Positions 42,770 through 52,279 of a stretch of 64,000 bases of DNA are shown here, in pieces. This DNA comes from Bacillota bacterium. GTDB lineage: Bacteria; Bacillota; Bacilli; Paenibacillales; Paenibacillaceae. The DNA lies in NCBI GenBank assembly GCA_023391635.1, contig JAEWAQ010000003.1, positions 181,364-245,363 of the forward strand. The letters run 5' to 3'. The notes beneath the pieces were generated by a model, which worked only from the letters and a program-made list of their open reading frames with translations, ran no database searches and had not been told where the DNA came from. Position numbers and translations under genes: made by a program. The stretch's first letter is position 1, and each line of letters begins with the position of its first letter.

Positions 42770-43675
42770 ATGGCACCGCTTATGAAACGAATGATGAGGT
42801 ACAGGCAAAGGCTGCTTTATATCTGGATCGGGTTGTCCTTCTTCATCGCGTTCAAGTATTGGCCGATGTACGGACTGGTCATCGCGTTCCAGAACTATCG
42901 GCCAGGCAACGGTTTTCTGGAGGGGCCGTGGGTGGGGTTCGCGCATTTTCAAACCTTTTTCGATAATCCCAACTTCACGCAAGTGTTCATCAACACGGTC
43001 CTGATCAGCCTATACCGACTCGTTTGGACGTTCTTCCCGCCGATCCTGCTGGCGATTCTCCTGAACGAACTGCGAACGGAGTGGTACAAAAAAACGGTGC
43101 AGACGCTGTCGTACTTGCCGCATTTTCTCTCGTGGGTCATTATTTACGGCATTGCGTTTGCTTTCCTCTCCGAGGGGCGGGGGCTGGTGAACAGCTGGCT
43201 GACGACATTCGGTTTGGAAAAAATACCGTTCCTGATGTCCGACACCTGGTTTAGAAGCATTCTTGTCGGCACGGACATGTGGAAGGACACCGGTTGGAGC
43301 ACGATCATCTACCTGGCCGCCATCGCGGGCATCAATCCAAGCCTGTACGAGGCTGCGGTGATGGACGGGGCGAACAAGCTTCGGCAAATATGGCATATCA
43401 CGATCCCGGGCATCGCGACCGTTGTGTTCCTGCTCTTCATTCTGAATACGGGCAAGGTGCTGGATGCGGGGCTGGAGCAAATTCTCGTCTTCTACAATCC
43501 GCTCGTATACTCGGTAGCAGACATTATCGACACATGGACGTATCGCGTGGGGATCACCGAAGGACGATACAGCCTGGCGTCGGCGGTCGGATTTTTCAAA
43601 TCGTTCGTCGGTCTGATCCTGGTCATGGCGACGAATTACGCTGCGAAAAAATACAACGATTCCGGCATTTGGTAG
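42770..43675 (+). CDS. ABC sugar transporter permease, LplB-like
   Basis: 301 aa, six membrane helices. Seen: YKKTVQTLSYLPHFLSWVIIYGI and the EAA loop YEAAVMDGANKLRQIWHITIPGI that contacts an ATPase. Family imports oligosaccharides (polygalacturonan, rhamnogalacturonan-type systems). First gene of permease-permease-binding protein-sulfatase-sulfatase. No ATPase gene is in the window; these importers use a shared MsmX-type ATPase. Confidence 0.93.
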   Translation: MAPLMKRMMRYRQRLLYIWIGLSFFIAFKYWPMYGLVIAFQNYRPGNGFLEGPWVGFAHFQTFFDNPNFTQVFINTVLISLYRLVWTFFPPILLAILLNELRTEWYKKTVQTLSYLPHFLSWVIIYGIAFAFLSEGRGLVNSWLTTFGLEKIPFLMSDTWFRSILVGTDMWKDTGWSTIIYLAAIAGINPSLYEAAVMDGANKLRQIWHITIPGIATVVFLLFILNTGKVLDAGLEQILVFYNPLVYSVADIIDTWTYRVGITEGRYSLASAVGFFKSFVGLILVMATNYAAKKYNDSGIW

Positions 43676-43687
43676 GGAGGTCATGCA

Positions 43688-44548
43688 ATGAAACATACAA
43701 GAGGCGAACGTATATTCTATACAATCAATGCCCTGTTGCTCGCTATTGTCGGCATCGTGTGCCTGTTTCCGTTCCTGTATGTCATTTCAGTCTCGCTGAC
43801 GCCGCTGACCGAGGTGATGAAGCACAATGGCTTCCTGGTCATTCCCCGGGATGTGACGTTCGCGGCCTATAAACAAGTATTTATGCAATCGTCGATTCCG
43901 CAAGGCTTCAAAAACACGGTCATCATCACCCTGGTGTCCGTCGCGCTCAGCCTTGTCATCACCTCGCTTATGGCTTTTGGGCTGGCGAAGAAGGAAGTAC
44001 CCGGGCGGAAAATTTATTTGTTTCTCGTCGTCTTCACGATCCTGTTCCATGGCGGCATCATTCCGACGTTTCTGGTGGTGAAGTCGGTTGGACTGCTGAA
44101 CAGCCTGTGGGCGCTTATCATTCCGAATATGATCGTACCGCTCAACCTGCTGATCATGAAGACGTTCTTCGAACAAATTCCGCCCGAGCTTGAAGATGCG
44201 GCCGTGATCGACGGTAGCGGCGAGTACGGCATTCTGCGCCACGTCGTGCTGCCGCTTTCGGCGCCAGTGCTGGCAACGATCGGTCTGTTTTATGCGGTGC
44301 AGAACTGGAACATTTACTTTCTCGGCATCCTGTATATCTCGGACCCGCATCTGTACCCGCTTCAGGTGGTGCTGCGTCAGCTGTTTGCGGCACCGGATCC
44401 TTCCTTCATGGACGCCGAAGTGGCCGTGCCGCCCGAGACGATGAAGATGGCCGCCGTTGTCGTCAGCACGCTGCCGATCGTCATGGTGTACCCGTTCCTG
44501 CAAAAGTATTTCGTCAAGGGCGCCAATCTCGGCGCAGTGAAAGGCTGA
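43688..44548 (+). CDS. ABC sugar transporter permease, YtcP/LplC-like
   Basis: 286 aa, six helices. Seen: FPFLYVISVSLTPLTEVMKHNGFLVIPRDVTF, a family start, and EAA loop LEDAAVIDGSGEYGILRHVVLPLS. AGGGAGG lies before the ATG, 12 nt after the first permease. Confidence 0.93.
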   Translation: MKHTRGERIFYTINALLLAIVGIVCLFPFLYVISVSLTPLTEVMKHNGFLVIPRDVTFAAYKQVFMQSSIPQGFKNTVIITLVSVALSLVITSLMAFGLAKKEVPGRKIYLFLVVFTILFHGGIIPTFLVVKSVGLLNSLWALIIPNMIVPLNLLIMKTFFEQIPPELEDAAVIDGSGEYGILRHVVLPLSAPVLATIGLFYAVQNWNIYFLGILYISDPHLYPLQVVLRQLFAAPDPSFMDAEVAVPPETMKMAAVVVSTLPIVMVYPFLQKYFVKGANLGAVKG

Positions 44549-44608
44549 GGGAAGGCTTCACGGTTTGGCAAACCTTCATATATGATTAAATCTCAGGAGG
44601 TCAGGAAA

Positions 44609-46258
44609 ATGGTAAAGAGGAAAACAGGATTGGCACTTGTTCTTTCGGCAATGTTGGTTATTACGGCAGCTTGTTCGTCGGGCGGCAACAAAGAGTCTCC
44701 CGCTGCCGAGTCGTCTGTTTCTCCCGCCGCAACGCCAACGTCTTCAGCTTCTGCAGCGCCGGACGGCAGCGCCGACAAGGAGGACAAGCTTGATTTCTCC
44801 AAGCGGATCGCCATCGAGTATGCCAGACAATACCAGCAAACGTTCGAAGAACCGCCGCTTGAGCAAAATCCGGTTAAGCAGCAGATCGAGAAAGATCTGA
44901 ATATCGACTATAAGGTTTCGGTGACGGCCGGCGATTCCGACGGGTTCGCACAGTTGTTGACGACGCGCGTCGCGACGGGCGATATGCCGGATATTGCATG
45001 GGTGAGGCCGCAAGAGATGGAGCGGTTTGCCGAGCAAGGCGTACTCGTACCGCTTGACGAGATGCTGGGCAAGTACTTCCCGGAACTGAAAGCGTCGCGT
45101 ACGGAGGAAGAATGGTCGTTGTCCAAGGTGAACGGCAAAATCTACAGCGTAACCAGAACGCAGGCGATCGGGTCCATCGTGGCCAACTATATCCGCAAAG
45201 ATTGGCTGGACAATCTGGGACTGCAAGTGCCGACCACAACGGACGAGTACCTGGAAGTGATGAAGGCGTTCACGTTCAAAGATCCTGACAACAACGGGAA
45301 GAATGATACGATCGGTTATACAGCCCCGCTTATCAATCGCGTAACGCAGGGCATGTTCGCCAACGCCTTCGGCTTGCCGCAGATCGGCATCCAAGTCGGC
45401 GGCGTGCCGGACGACTGGATCGATGCGAACGGAACGCTCCATTTCGGACCGATATCCGATGAGTACAAGCAGTATTTGATGTATCTCAACGAATTGCAGA
45501 AAGCTGGCGTGCTCGATCCGGACTTGCCGACGAACACGAATCAGACGTCGCAGGCGAAGATCATCCAAGGTATGGCCGGCGCCTTCAGCATTCCGAACCC
45601 GCATAATTGGATGTTTGAATCGAACCCGAAGCTGCTCAAGCCGATTCTTGAAGCGAATCCGAAAGCGGAATGGGTGCTGATGGACCCGATCAAGGGGCCC
45701 GGCGGATCCGGGCATAATACGATTTCGGTGTCGGCGCCGCACCATCTCGTCATTTTCAACAAGAAAGACGATGAAAGAGCGCTCCGGGCGATGTCGTTGC
45801 TGAACTACATGGATAACGGTGCGGGAAAACTTGGCTCGGAGATGCTGAATTTCGGCATTAAGGAACTGCATACGGAGACGGTAGACGGCAAGCTGGTTAT
45901 CAAGAAGGAATTCAAGGATATGAGCAATAATTTCCTCAAGGCTTACAGCATGAGCATGATCGAACCGGATATGGAATATCAGAACTTTGTATTTACGGAA
46001 AAGGACCGTGCGGAATTCCAGCAAATCATCGACCACTACAACAGCGGCGTCACGATGGTCAGCCAACGCTACGGCGCTCTGCCGTTCGTGTACGACGGCG
46101 ACAAGTATGTGGAAGAGATGGGCCTGCGCTTCATGTACGGCCGCGACAGCTTCGACAAATGGGACGATTACGTGAAGACCTTGAAGGAGAAGTACCAATA
46201 CAATGAAGTTATGGAAGTTCGCAAGCAGGAGCTGCAAAAAATGGGCTTGTTGAAGTGA
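44609..46258 (+). CDS. Extracellular sugar-binding lipoprotein of the ABC importer
   Basis: 549 aa. Seen: signal peptide with lipobox VITAAC (C22), a Ser/Ala-rich tether, then a large solute-binding fold (VATGDMPDIAWV, GMAGAFSIPNPHNW). ATG 44609 follows CAGGAGG. The size is typical of LplA-type oligosaccharide binders. The end is followed by a hairpin at 46284. Confidence 0.92.
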   Translation: MVKRKTGLALVLSAMLVITAACSSGGNKESPAAESSVSPAATPTSSASAAPDGSADKEDKLDFSKRIAIEYARQYQQTFEEPPLEQNPVKQQIEKDLNIDYKVSVTAGDSDGFAQLLTTRVATGDMPDIAWVRPQEMERFAEQGVLVPLDEMLGKYFPELKASRTEEEWSLSKVNGKIYSVTRTQAIGSIVANYIRKDWLDNLGLQVPTTTDEYLEVMKAFTFKDPDNNGKNDTIGYTAPLINRVTQGMFANAFGLPQIGIQVGGVPDDWIDANGTLHFGPISDEYKQYLMYLNELQKAGVLDPDLPTNTNQTSQAKIIQGMAGAFSIPNPHNWMFESNPKLLKPILEANPKAEWVLMDPIKGPGGSGHNTISVSAPHHLVIFNKKDDERALRAMSLLNYMDNGAGKLGSEMLNFGIKELHTETVDGKLVIKKEFKDMSNNFLKAYSMSMIEPDMEYQNFVFTEKDRAEFQQIIDHYNSGVTMVSQRYGALPFVYDGDKYVEEMGLRFMYGRDSFDKWDDYVKTLKEKYQYNEVMEVRKQELQKMGLLK

Positions 46259-46283
46259 AAACGTGAAAATGAGCAAGAGAATC

Positions 46284-46320
46284 AACACCCGACCGTCATT
46301 TGGCGGTTCGGGTGTTGTTC
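46284..46320 (+). terminator. Intercistronic hairpin after the binding protein
   Basis: AACACCCGA (46284-46292) pairs with TTCGGGTGTT (46307-46316), then GTTCTC. A weak T-run; common after abundant binding-protein genes, where it lowers downstream expression. Confidence 0.6.
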
Positions 46321-46347
46321 TCCCGCGAACGAGGAGAAGGTGCGGCG

Positions 46348-47661
46348 ATGAAGCAGCCGAATATCATTTACATCCTGACGGATGATTTGGGATACGGGGA
46401 TCTCGGCTGTTATGGCCAGACGAAGATCAAGACGCCTTGTCTCGATCGAATGGCGGCGGAGGGCATGAGATTCACCCGTCATTACGCGGGGGCGCCGGTA
46501 TGCGGTCCGTCGCGGGCGTGCCTCATGACTGGGCGGCACCAGGGAACGGGTTATATAAAAGGCAACCCGGTGAACGGGAACGACGTGCCGCTGCGGCCGG
46601 AGGACAGGACGATCGCAGAATCGCTGCAGACGGCGGGTTACGCCACCGCATGCATCGGCAAATGGGGGCTCGGGAAGGCCGGATCGACCGGTTATCCGAC
46701 GCGCAAGGGCTTCGATCATTTCTATGGATACGATTCGCACCGCGCCTGTCACGACTATTATCCGGATTTTCTGTGGCGGGGAGAATCGAAGGAGCCGCTT
46801 CCGGCAGGCACTTACAGCCATGACGCGTTGACTGCGGAAGCGCTGCGGTGGGTTGGGGAAGCGGCAGAGCGGGAGCAGCCGTTCTTCCTGTATCTGGCTT
46901 ACACGATCCCGCACGACCCGCATGATCCGCCGGACGACAAGCCATACAGCGATGAGCGTTGGCCGGAGAAATACCGCAACTATGCGGCCATGATTACGCG
47001 CTTGGATCGGGATGTCGGGTGGTTGTTCGCGCTACTGGCGGAGAAGGGAATCGACGAGCGGACGATCGTCCTGTTCGCCAGCGACAACGGCCCGGGCAGC
47101 ACGTACAATGCCGAGAATCGGGATATGGCGCGATTTTTCCGCAGCGCCGGTGACTATCGGGGGATGAAGCGCGACGTCTACGATGGCGGCATCCGTGTGC
47201 CGCTGCTCGCGCGGTGGCCGGGCTTTGTCGCGGCGGGCGCCGTCAGCACGCATCTGTCAGCGTTTCAGGACGTGTTCCCGACATTGGCGGAGTTGGCCGG
47301 TGCCGCAATGCCGGAAGGGCTGGACGGCATCTCGATGGTCCCGGAGCTGCTGGGTCGGTCTGGCAAACAACAGCGGCGCCACGAGCGCTTGTATTGGGAG
47401 TTCACCAACTATGGAGAGTCTGCAGGCGGCAGGCAATCTTGCCTGGATGCCGTGAACGGCTGGAAAGCGGTGCGATACGGCAGCAAGGGCGCTGTCGAGC
47501 TGTATGACATCGAGCAGGATTGGGCGGAGACGCACAATGTCGCCTCGGTCCATCCCGAAGCGGCTTCGGAGCTGGCGCGTTACATGGACGAGGTGCGGAC
47601 GCACAGCGAACTGTGGCCGATGCCGGAGCAGGGGTGGAAGCCGGAAGGCGTAATAGAGTAG
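46348..47661 (+). CDS. Cys-type sulfatase 3
   Basis: 437 aa. Seen: ILTDDLGYGDLGCYG (D12, D13), C52-G-P-S-R with ACLMTGRHQGTGYI, GKWGLGK, SDNGPGSTYN and a C-terminal ELYDIEQDWAETHNVA. Arylsulfatase-A-like. ATG 46348 follows GAGGAGAAGG; no signal peptide. 12 nt before sulfatase 4. Confidence 0.94.
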   Translation: MKQPNIIYILTDDLGYGDLGCYGQTKIKTPCLDRMAAEGMRFTRHYAGAPVCGPSRACLMTGRHQGTGYIKGNPVNGNDVPLRPEDRTIAESLQTAGYATACIGKWGLGKAGSTGYPTRKGFDHFYGYDSHRACHDYYPDFLWRGESKEPLPAGTYSHDALTAEALRWVGEAAEREQPFFLYLAYTIPHDPHDPPDDKPYSDERWPEKYRNYAAMITRLDRDVGWLFALLAEKGIDERTIVLFASDNGPGSTYNAENRDMARFFRSAGDYRGMKRDVYDGGIRVPLLARWPGFVAAGAVSTHLSAFQDVFPTLAELAGAAMPEGLDGISMVPELLGRSGKQQRRHERLYWEFTNYGESAGGRQSCLDAVNGWKAVRYGSKGAVELYDIEQDWAETHNVASVHPEAASELARYMDEVRTHSELWPMPEQGWKPEGVIE

Positions 47662-47673
47662 GAGGCGGGCATT

Positions 47674-49041
47674 ATGGGAACGCAACAGCAACCGAACATC
47701 GTATTTATATTGGTCGACGACATGGGCTGGACGGACGCGGGCTGCTTCGGCAGCGAGTACTATGAGACGCCGCATATCGATCGGCTTGCAGCGGAAGGCG
47801 TGAAGTTCACGAATGCGTACGCGAATGCGCCGAACTGCGCGCCGAGCCGCGCGTCGCTGATGTGCGGCAAATATACGCCGCGGCATGGCATTCTTACCGT
47901 CAATGCGTCGGAGAAGGGAGAAGCCTGGCAGCGAAAGCTCATCCCGACGCCCAATAAGACCGTGCTCGGACTGGAGCATGCGACGATCGCCGAAGCGTTG
48001 AAGGAAGCCGGCTATGCCTGCGGTCATGTCGGCAAGTGGCATCTGGGCGAAGGGCCGCAGATGGGACCGCTCGGCAGGGGCTTCGACTTCAACGCCGGAG
48101 GGATTCATAAAGGACAGCCGCCGGCCGGTTATTTCAGCCCCTATGAAATCGCGACGCTGCCGGACGGCCCGGAAGGCGAATATTTGACGGACCGGCTGAC
48201 CGACGAGGCATTGACGTTCATCGAAGGGCATGCCGACCGGCCGTTCTTCCTGTACTTCGCGCATTATTCCGTTCACACGCCTCTGCAAGCGAAGGAAGAG
48301 CAAGTCGCGAAGTACCGGGAGAAGCCCGTGAGCGGCGGTCATCGCCATCCGGTGTACGCGGGCATGCTCGAAAGCACGGACGAAAGCGTGGGACGGGTGA
48401 TGGCGAAGCTGGCGGAGCTCGGCATCGACGATCGCACGCTCGTCGTGCTGTTCTCCGACAACGGCGGGCTGGGCGGATACGCCGGCGACGGCATCATCGG
48501 GCAAGAGGTGACGGACCAGGCGCCGCTGCGCGGCGGCAAGGGGATGATCTACGAAGGCGGCATCCGCGTGCCGATGATCGTCCGCTGGCCGGGTGCCGCC
48601 GATGCGGGCGCCGTGAACGAGACGCCGGTCATCGGCTCCGATTTGTTTCCGACTTTTCTGGAAGCCGCAGGCGTATTGCCGGCTGAACGGCCAGAATTGG
48701 ACGGTGCGAGCTTGATGCCCTTGTTGACAGGTGGGGGGAGCTTGTCCAGAGACGCCTTGTTCTGGCATTTCCCCGTCTACATCCAGGCGCTTCCCGAAAG
48801 CCCGAAGATGCGGGCGACGCCGTGTGCGGCAGTTCGGCAAGGGGACTGGAAGCTGATTGAGTATTTCGAGCACGACCGGCTTGAGCTGTACAATCTGAAG
48901 GACGATATCGGCGAACGCCGCGATCTCAGCGAGCAATGCCCGGAACAAGCGATGGCCTTGCACAAGCTGCTGCTCGACTGGCGTGAGGAACTCGAGGTCG
49001 AGGTGCCGACAGAGCTCAATCCGGCTTACCTGCCGCAGTAA
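47674..49041 (+). CDS. Cys-type sulfatase 4
   Basis: 455 aa. Seen: ILVDDMGWTDAGCFGSEYYETP (D15, D16), C55-A-P-S-R, GKWHLGEG, FSDNGGLGGYAG, GGKGMIYEGGIRVPMIVRWPG and ELYNLKDDIGERRDL. Strong match to N-acetylgalactosamine-6-sulfatase/iduronate-type arylsulfatases common in polysaccharide loci. TAGGAGGCG ribosome site; no signal peptide. Right end of the island. Confidence 0.94.
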   Translation: MGTQQQPNIVFILVDDMGWTDAGCFGSEYYETPHIDRLAAEGVKFTNAYANAPNCAPSRASLMCGKYTPRHGILTVNASEKGEAWQRKLIPTPNKTVLGLEHATIAEALKEAGYACGHVGKWHLGEGPQMGPLGRGFDFNAGGIHKGQPPAGYFSPYEIATLPDGPEGEYLTDRLTDEALTFIEGHADRPFFLYFAHYSVHTPLQAKEEQVAKYREKPVSGGHRHPVYAGMLESTDESVGRVMAKLAELGIDDRTLVVLFSDNGGLGGYAGDGIIGQEVTDQAPLRGGKGMIYEGGIRVPMIVRWPGAADAGAVNETPVIGSDLFPTFLEAAGVLPAERPELDGASLMPLLTGGGSLSRDALFWHFPVYIQALPESPKMRATPCAAVRQGDWKLIEYFEHDRLELYNLKDDIGERRDLSEQCPEQAMALHKLLLDWREELEVEVPTELNPAYLPQ

Positions 49042-49116
49042 GCTTTGCGCATAGGGGCGGCACTCGCTGTTCATCTTCCACTATGGTATGATGATCGTTA
49101 GAGGTGAGCGTCCCAG

Positions 49117-49908
49117 GTGGAACGACTGCAGAAAATACTCGCGAATGCCGGCGTGGCGTCGCGACGCAAATGCGAGGAATTGATCAAGGAAGGCAAAGTG
49201 GCGGTGAACGATATCGTCATTACCGAGCTCGGTGCGAAGGCGGATCCGGCGACGGACGTCATTACCGTATCGGGACGTCCGATCCGCCGCGAGAACAAGC
49301 TTTATTTATTATTCAACAAGCCAAAGGGCGTCATTACGACGATGACCGACCCGAAGGGGCGTTCAACCGTGCGCGATTATTTGAAGGGCGTCAAGGAACG
49401 CGTCTACCCGGTCGGCCGGCTCGATTATGACTCGGAAGGGCTGCTCCTGTTGACGAATGACGGCGATCTTGCACACAAACTGACGCACCCGAAGCATCAC
49501 GTGCCCAAGACGTACCATGCGACGGTCGAACGCGTGCCGCACGGCAACGACCTGGAACGGCTCAAGAAAGGCATCAAGCTGGACGACGGCATGACGGCGC
49601 CCGCCGAGGCGGAGTATCACGATGTCGACCCGGACGGCAAGTTCGCGACGATCTCGATTACGATTCACGAAGGGCGCAACCGACAAGTGCGCCGCATGTT
49701 CGAGGCGATTCATCATCCGGTGACGCGGCTGAAGCGCATCTCCTTCGGCGGTATTGCGCTCGGCGGCTTGCAGCGCGGCAAATATCGCAAGCTGACAGCC
49801 GAAGAAATTCGCAAATTGAGGGACGTTGCCGACGGTATCGTCGTTCTTGCGCCGGAAGCGCAGGCTGCTGCGGATGCGGGGATGCGCGAAGAAGCAGAAG
49901 ATGTCTGA
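49117..49908 (+). CDS. rluB: 23S rRNA pseudouridine synthase B
   Basis: Isomerises U2605-type uridine in 23S rRNA. Seen: N-terminal S4 domain (QKILANAGVASRRKCEELIKEGKVAVN), catalytic Asp in GRLDYDSEGLLLLTNDG, and EGRNRQVRRMFEAIHHPVTRLKRISFGGI. 263 aa, GTG start. In B. subtilis it lies between spmB and resA. Confidence 0.95.
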   Translation: MERLQKILANAGVASRRKCEELIKEGKVAVNDIVITELGAKADPATDVITVSGRPIRRENKLYLLFNKPKGVITTMTDPKGRSTVRDYLKGVKERVYPVGRLDYDSEGLLLLTNDGDLAHKLTHPKHHVPKTYHATVERVPHGNDLERLKKGIKLDDGMTAPAEAEYHDVDPDGKFATISITIHEGRNRQVRRMFEAIHHPVTRLKRISFGGIALGGLQRGKYRKLTAEEIRKLRDVADGIVVLAPEAQAAADAGMREEAEDV

Positions 49909-49938
49909 AGTCCGAACAGCGGACACATAATGTTCATA

Positions 49939-49980
49939 ACCGGAGGTCGGGCCCCATTGCCCTTGACCCCGGTATTTTCG
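49939..49980 (+). terminator. rluB terminator
   Basis: ACCGGAGGTC (49939-49948) pairs with GACCCCGGT (49965-49973) with one bulge, then ATTTTCG. Confidence 0.7.
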
Positions 49981-49981
49981 T

Positions 49982-49987
49982 TATAAT
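49982..49987 (+). promoter_or_regulatory. TATAAT box of the res operon
   Basis: Perfect TATAAT just after the rluB terminator and 33 nt before resA. TTGACC at 49963 is too close (13 bp) and TTGCCC at 49957 a little far (19 bp), so the -35 is uncertain; activation by ResD is possible. Confidence 0.5.
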
Positions 49988-50020
49988 GGAAAGTATGACG
50001 TATAGGGGGTGAACGCGGAC

Positions 50021-50551
50021 ATGAAACGACACCGGAAGCTGGTTCAATATATGGTGCTCGCGGCCGTCCTGCTGATCGGCGGATATGCGATCGGAAACAC
50101 GCTGTTCGCCTCGTCTCCCGTGCTGAAGGCGGGCAGTACGCCTCCGCCGTTCAAACTCGTGGATCTGGACGGCAACGTTCACGATTCGCAGGAATATGCC
50201 GGCAAGCCGCTGATCATCAATTTCTGGGGTACGTTCTGTCCGCCCTGCCGCAAGGAAATGCCGGCGCTGCAAGCCGTGTACGAGGAGTGGAAGGACAAGG
50301 GCGTCGAGCTCATCGGCATCAATCTGAGCGAAGACAAGCTGAGCGTGCAAAATTTCGCGGACCAAGTCGGCGCCAAGTTCCCGATCCTGCTCGACCGCAA
50401 CCGGCAGACGGAACGGGCTTTCGGCCTGAAGCAGTATCCGACGACATTCTTTATCGGCCCTGACGGCAAGATCTCGAATATTCTGATCGGCGGACCGCTG
50501 ACGGAAAGACAGATCGCCGGCGAGATCGACAAGATTTTGAACGCGAAATAG
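50021..50551 (+). CDS. resA: Thiol-disulfide oxidoreductase ResA
   Basis: Membrane-anchored extracytoplasmic thioredoxin that reduces apocytochrome c before haem attachment. Seen: 176 aa, membrane helix 8-26, active site FWGTFC73-P-P-C76, YPTTFFIGPDG. The ATG at 50021 is 9 nt after AGGGGG; a GTG at 50009 is an alternative. The CPPC pair differs from B. subtilis CEPC. Confidence 0.93.
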   Translation: MKRHRKLVQYMVLAAVLLIGGYAIGNTLFASSPVLKAGSTPPPFKLVDLDGNVHDSQEYAGKPLIINFWGTFCPPCRKEMPALQAVYEEWKDKGVELIGINLSEDKLSVQNFADQVGAKFPILLDRNRQTERAFGLKQYPTTFFIGPDGKISNILIGGPLTERQIAGEIDKILNAK

Positions 50552-50605
50552 CAGGCGGGGTGAGAGTTTGCTCCGCAAACTCCCTATTAGAGGAGGCAAG
50601 ATCCG

Positions 50606-52279
50606 TTGTTCTCGAACACCAAATGCGAATGTGGACACCAGAACCATGTAGGCACGGTGCTGTGCGAATATTGCGGCAAACCGCTGATCGAGTCGGAAGG
50701 GAATTCGGACGAGCCGCTGGAGATGCGGTATGACGGGGTGGCGCGCCGTTCGCAGAAGGCGAATCCGGATATTGTCGACCGGATCTGGAACTTCTTCTCC
50801 TCCGTCAAGGTCGCCGTCTGGCTGATCGTACTGACGCTCATCGGCGCGGCATTGGGGACGAGGTTTCCGCAAGAAGATACTTTCCTGAATCTGCACACAT
50901 ACCAGGAATTTCGCGATTTCTACTCATCGGAGTATGGTACGGCCGGCCTCATTTATCATGCGCTCGGCTTGTCTCGGGTGTATCATTCCTGGTGGTTCAT
51001 CGGGCTGCTCGTCATGATCGCCACCTCGCTGGTCATCTGCAGCCTGGACCGGGTGCTGCCGCTGTATCGCGCCTTGTCGAAGCAGCAGATCCGCAAGCAT
51101 CTGCAGTTCATCACGCGGCAGCAGGTCGTCTATCAGGGACCGGAGCCCGCGGACTCCGGCTCTTGGTTGGATCGGCTGGAACGGGAGCTGAAGAAGAAGC
51201 GCTTCAAGGTGCTGCGCGACAAAGATGCGCTGATGGCGGAGAAGAACCGCTTCAGCCGCTGGGGCCCGTACATCAATCATATCGGGCTCATCATTTTCCT
51301 GCTCGCCGTGCTTGGAAGAGGCGTTCCGGCCTGGAACATGGATCAGTACATCAGCCTTGACGACGGAGAGACCGAGCAGATACCGGATACGAATTATTAT
51401 GTGAAAAGCGAGAAGTTCACCGTCGAATATTACACGGACGAAGAATTGCCACCAACGTTGAAAGGCACGATGCGACCGAAGCTGTTCAACACGAAAGCGA
51501 CGCTGTACGCGTGCACGGCGCGCTGCGACGACCCTTCGCAGGAGCCCGAATTGAAGCAACTGGTCACGCACGACATCCAGATGAACCGGCCTCTGTCCTA
51601 TCACGGGTTGAAGCTGTACCAGTACGATTTCCGGCAGCAGCCGCGTCTGATCTCGGTATCTCCGACGATTACGAATAAGCGGACAGGGGAAACTTTCGGC
51701 CCGTTTGAGCTGCCGATGCGCAATCCGGCATTGACATATGAGGTAGGTCCTTATACGCTGACATTAAAGGACAAATTTATGGATTTCGGCGGCTTTGACG
51801 ATGAAGGCAGACCAATGACGAAATCGCGGGATCCGAACGCGCCTGCTTTCATCTTTCTCGTGAAGGGTCCGAATTTGCCGGCTACGGGCGATACGTATAT
51901 TTATTTTCCGAAAGAGAACGACAAGATCCGCTTCAGCCAGGACGTGCTCAATCAAGCGATCGCGGACAAGCTCGAAATCCGGGTGCACGACATGAATAAC
52001 GTCGTATTCTCGGTCTATACGACAACGCTGAACGTAAGGAAGGACCTCGTCATGCCGTTCGTCTGGTCCGGGGCCGTCATCTTCATGATCGGGGTCATCA
52101 TGGGGCTGTACTGGAACCATCGGCGCATCTGGCTGCGCATCGATGACGGCGTGCTGTCGCTCGGGGCCCATACGAACAAGAATCTTTACGGCCTGCGGAC
52201 GGAAGTGGCGACGGCGCTGAACAAATCCGGCTTGCCCGTCTCCGAGAAATCGCTCGATAACAGGAGGAAATCCCATTGA
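50606..52279 (+). CDS. resB: Cytochrome c biogenesis protein ResB with N-terminal zinc ribbon
   Basis: Ccs1-family membrane protein that works with ResC to export and attach haem. Seen: 557 aa; C7, C9, C20 and C23 form a small zinc-ribbon-like start, then helices about 70-90, 130-150, 225-245 and 480-500, with the large extracytoplasmic ResB domain (GLKLYQYDFRQQPRL) between the last two. TTG start 9 nt after GAGGAGG. Overlaps resC. Confidence 0.94.
   Translation: MFSNTKCECGHQNHVGTVLCEYCGKPLIESEGNSDEPLEMRYDGVARRSQKANPDIVDRIWNFFSSVKVAVWLIVLTLIGAALGTRFPQEDTFLNLHTYQEFRDFYSSEYGTAGLIYHALGLSRVYHSWWFIGLLVMIATSLVICSLDRVLPLYRALSKQQIRKHLQFITRQQVVYQGPEPADSGSWLDRLERELKKKRFKVLRDKDALMAEKNRFSRWGPYINHIGLIIFLLAVLGRGVPAWNMDQYISLDDGETEQIPDTNYYVKSEKFTVEYYTDEELPPTLKGTMRPKLFNTKATLYACTARCDDPSQEPELKQLVTHDIQMNRPLSYHGLKLYQYDFRQQPRLISVSPTITNKRTGETFGPFELPMRNPALTYEVGPYTLTLKDKFMDFGGFDDEGRPMTKSRDPNAPAFIFLVKGPNLPATGDTYIYFPKENDKIRFSQDVLNQAIADKLEIRVHDMNNVVFSVYTTTLNVRKDLVMPFVWSGAVIFMIGVIMGLYWNHRRIWLRIDDGVLSLGAHTNKNLYGLRTEVATALNKSGLPVSEKSLDNRRKSH

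Noticed and set aside
47257..49074. 605-codon minus-strand frame
   Set aside because: Antisense to sulfatases 3 and 4, which have complete catalytic motifs.
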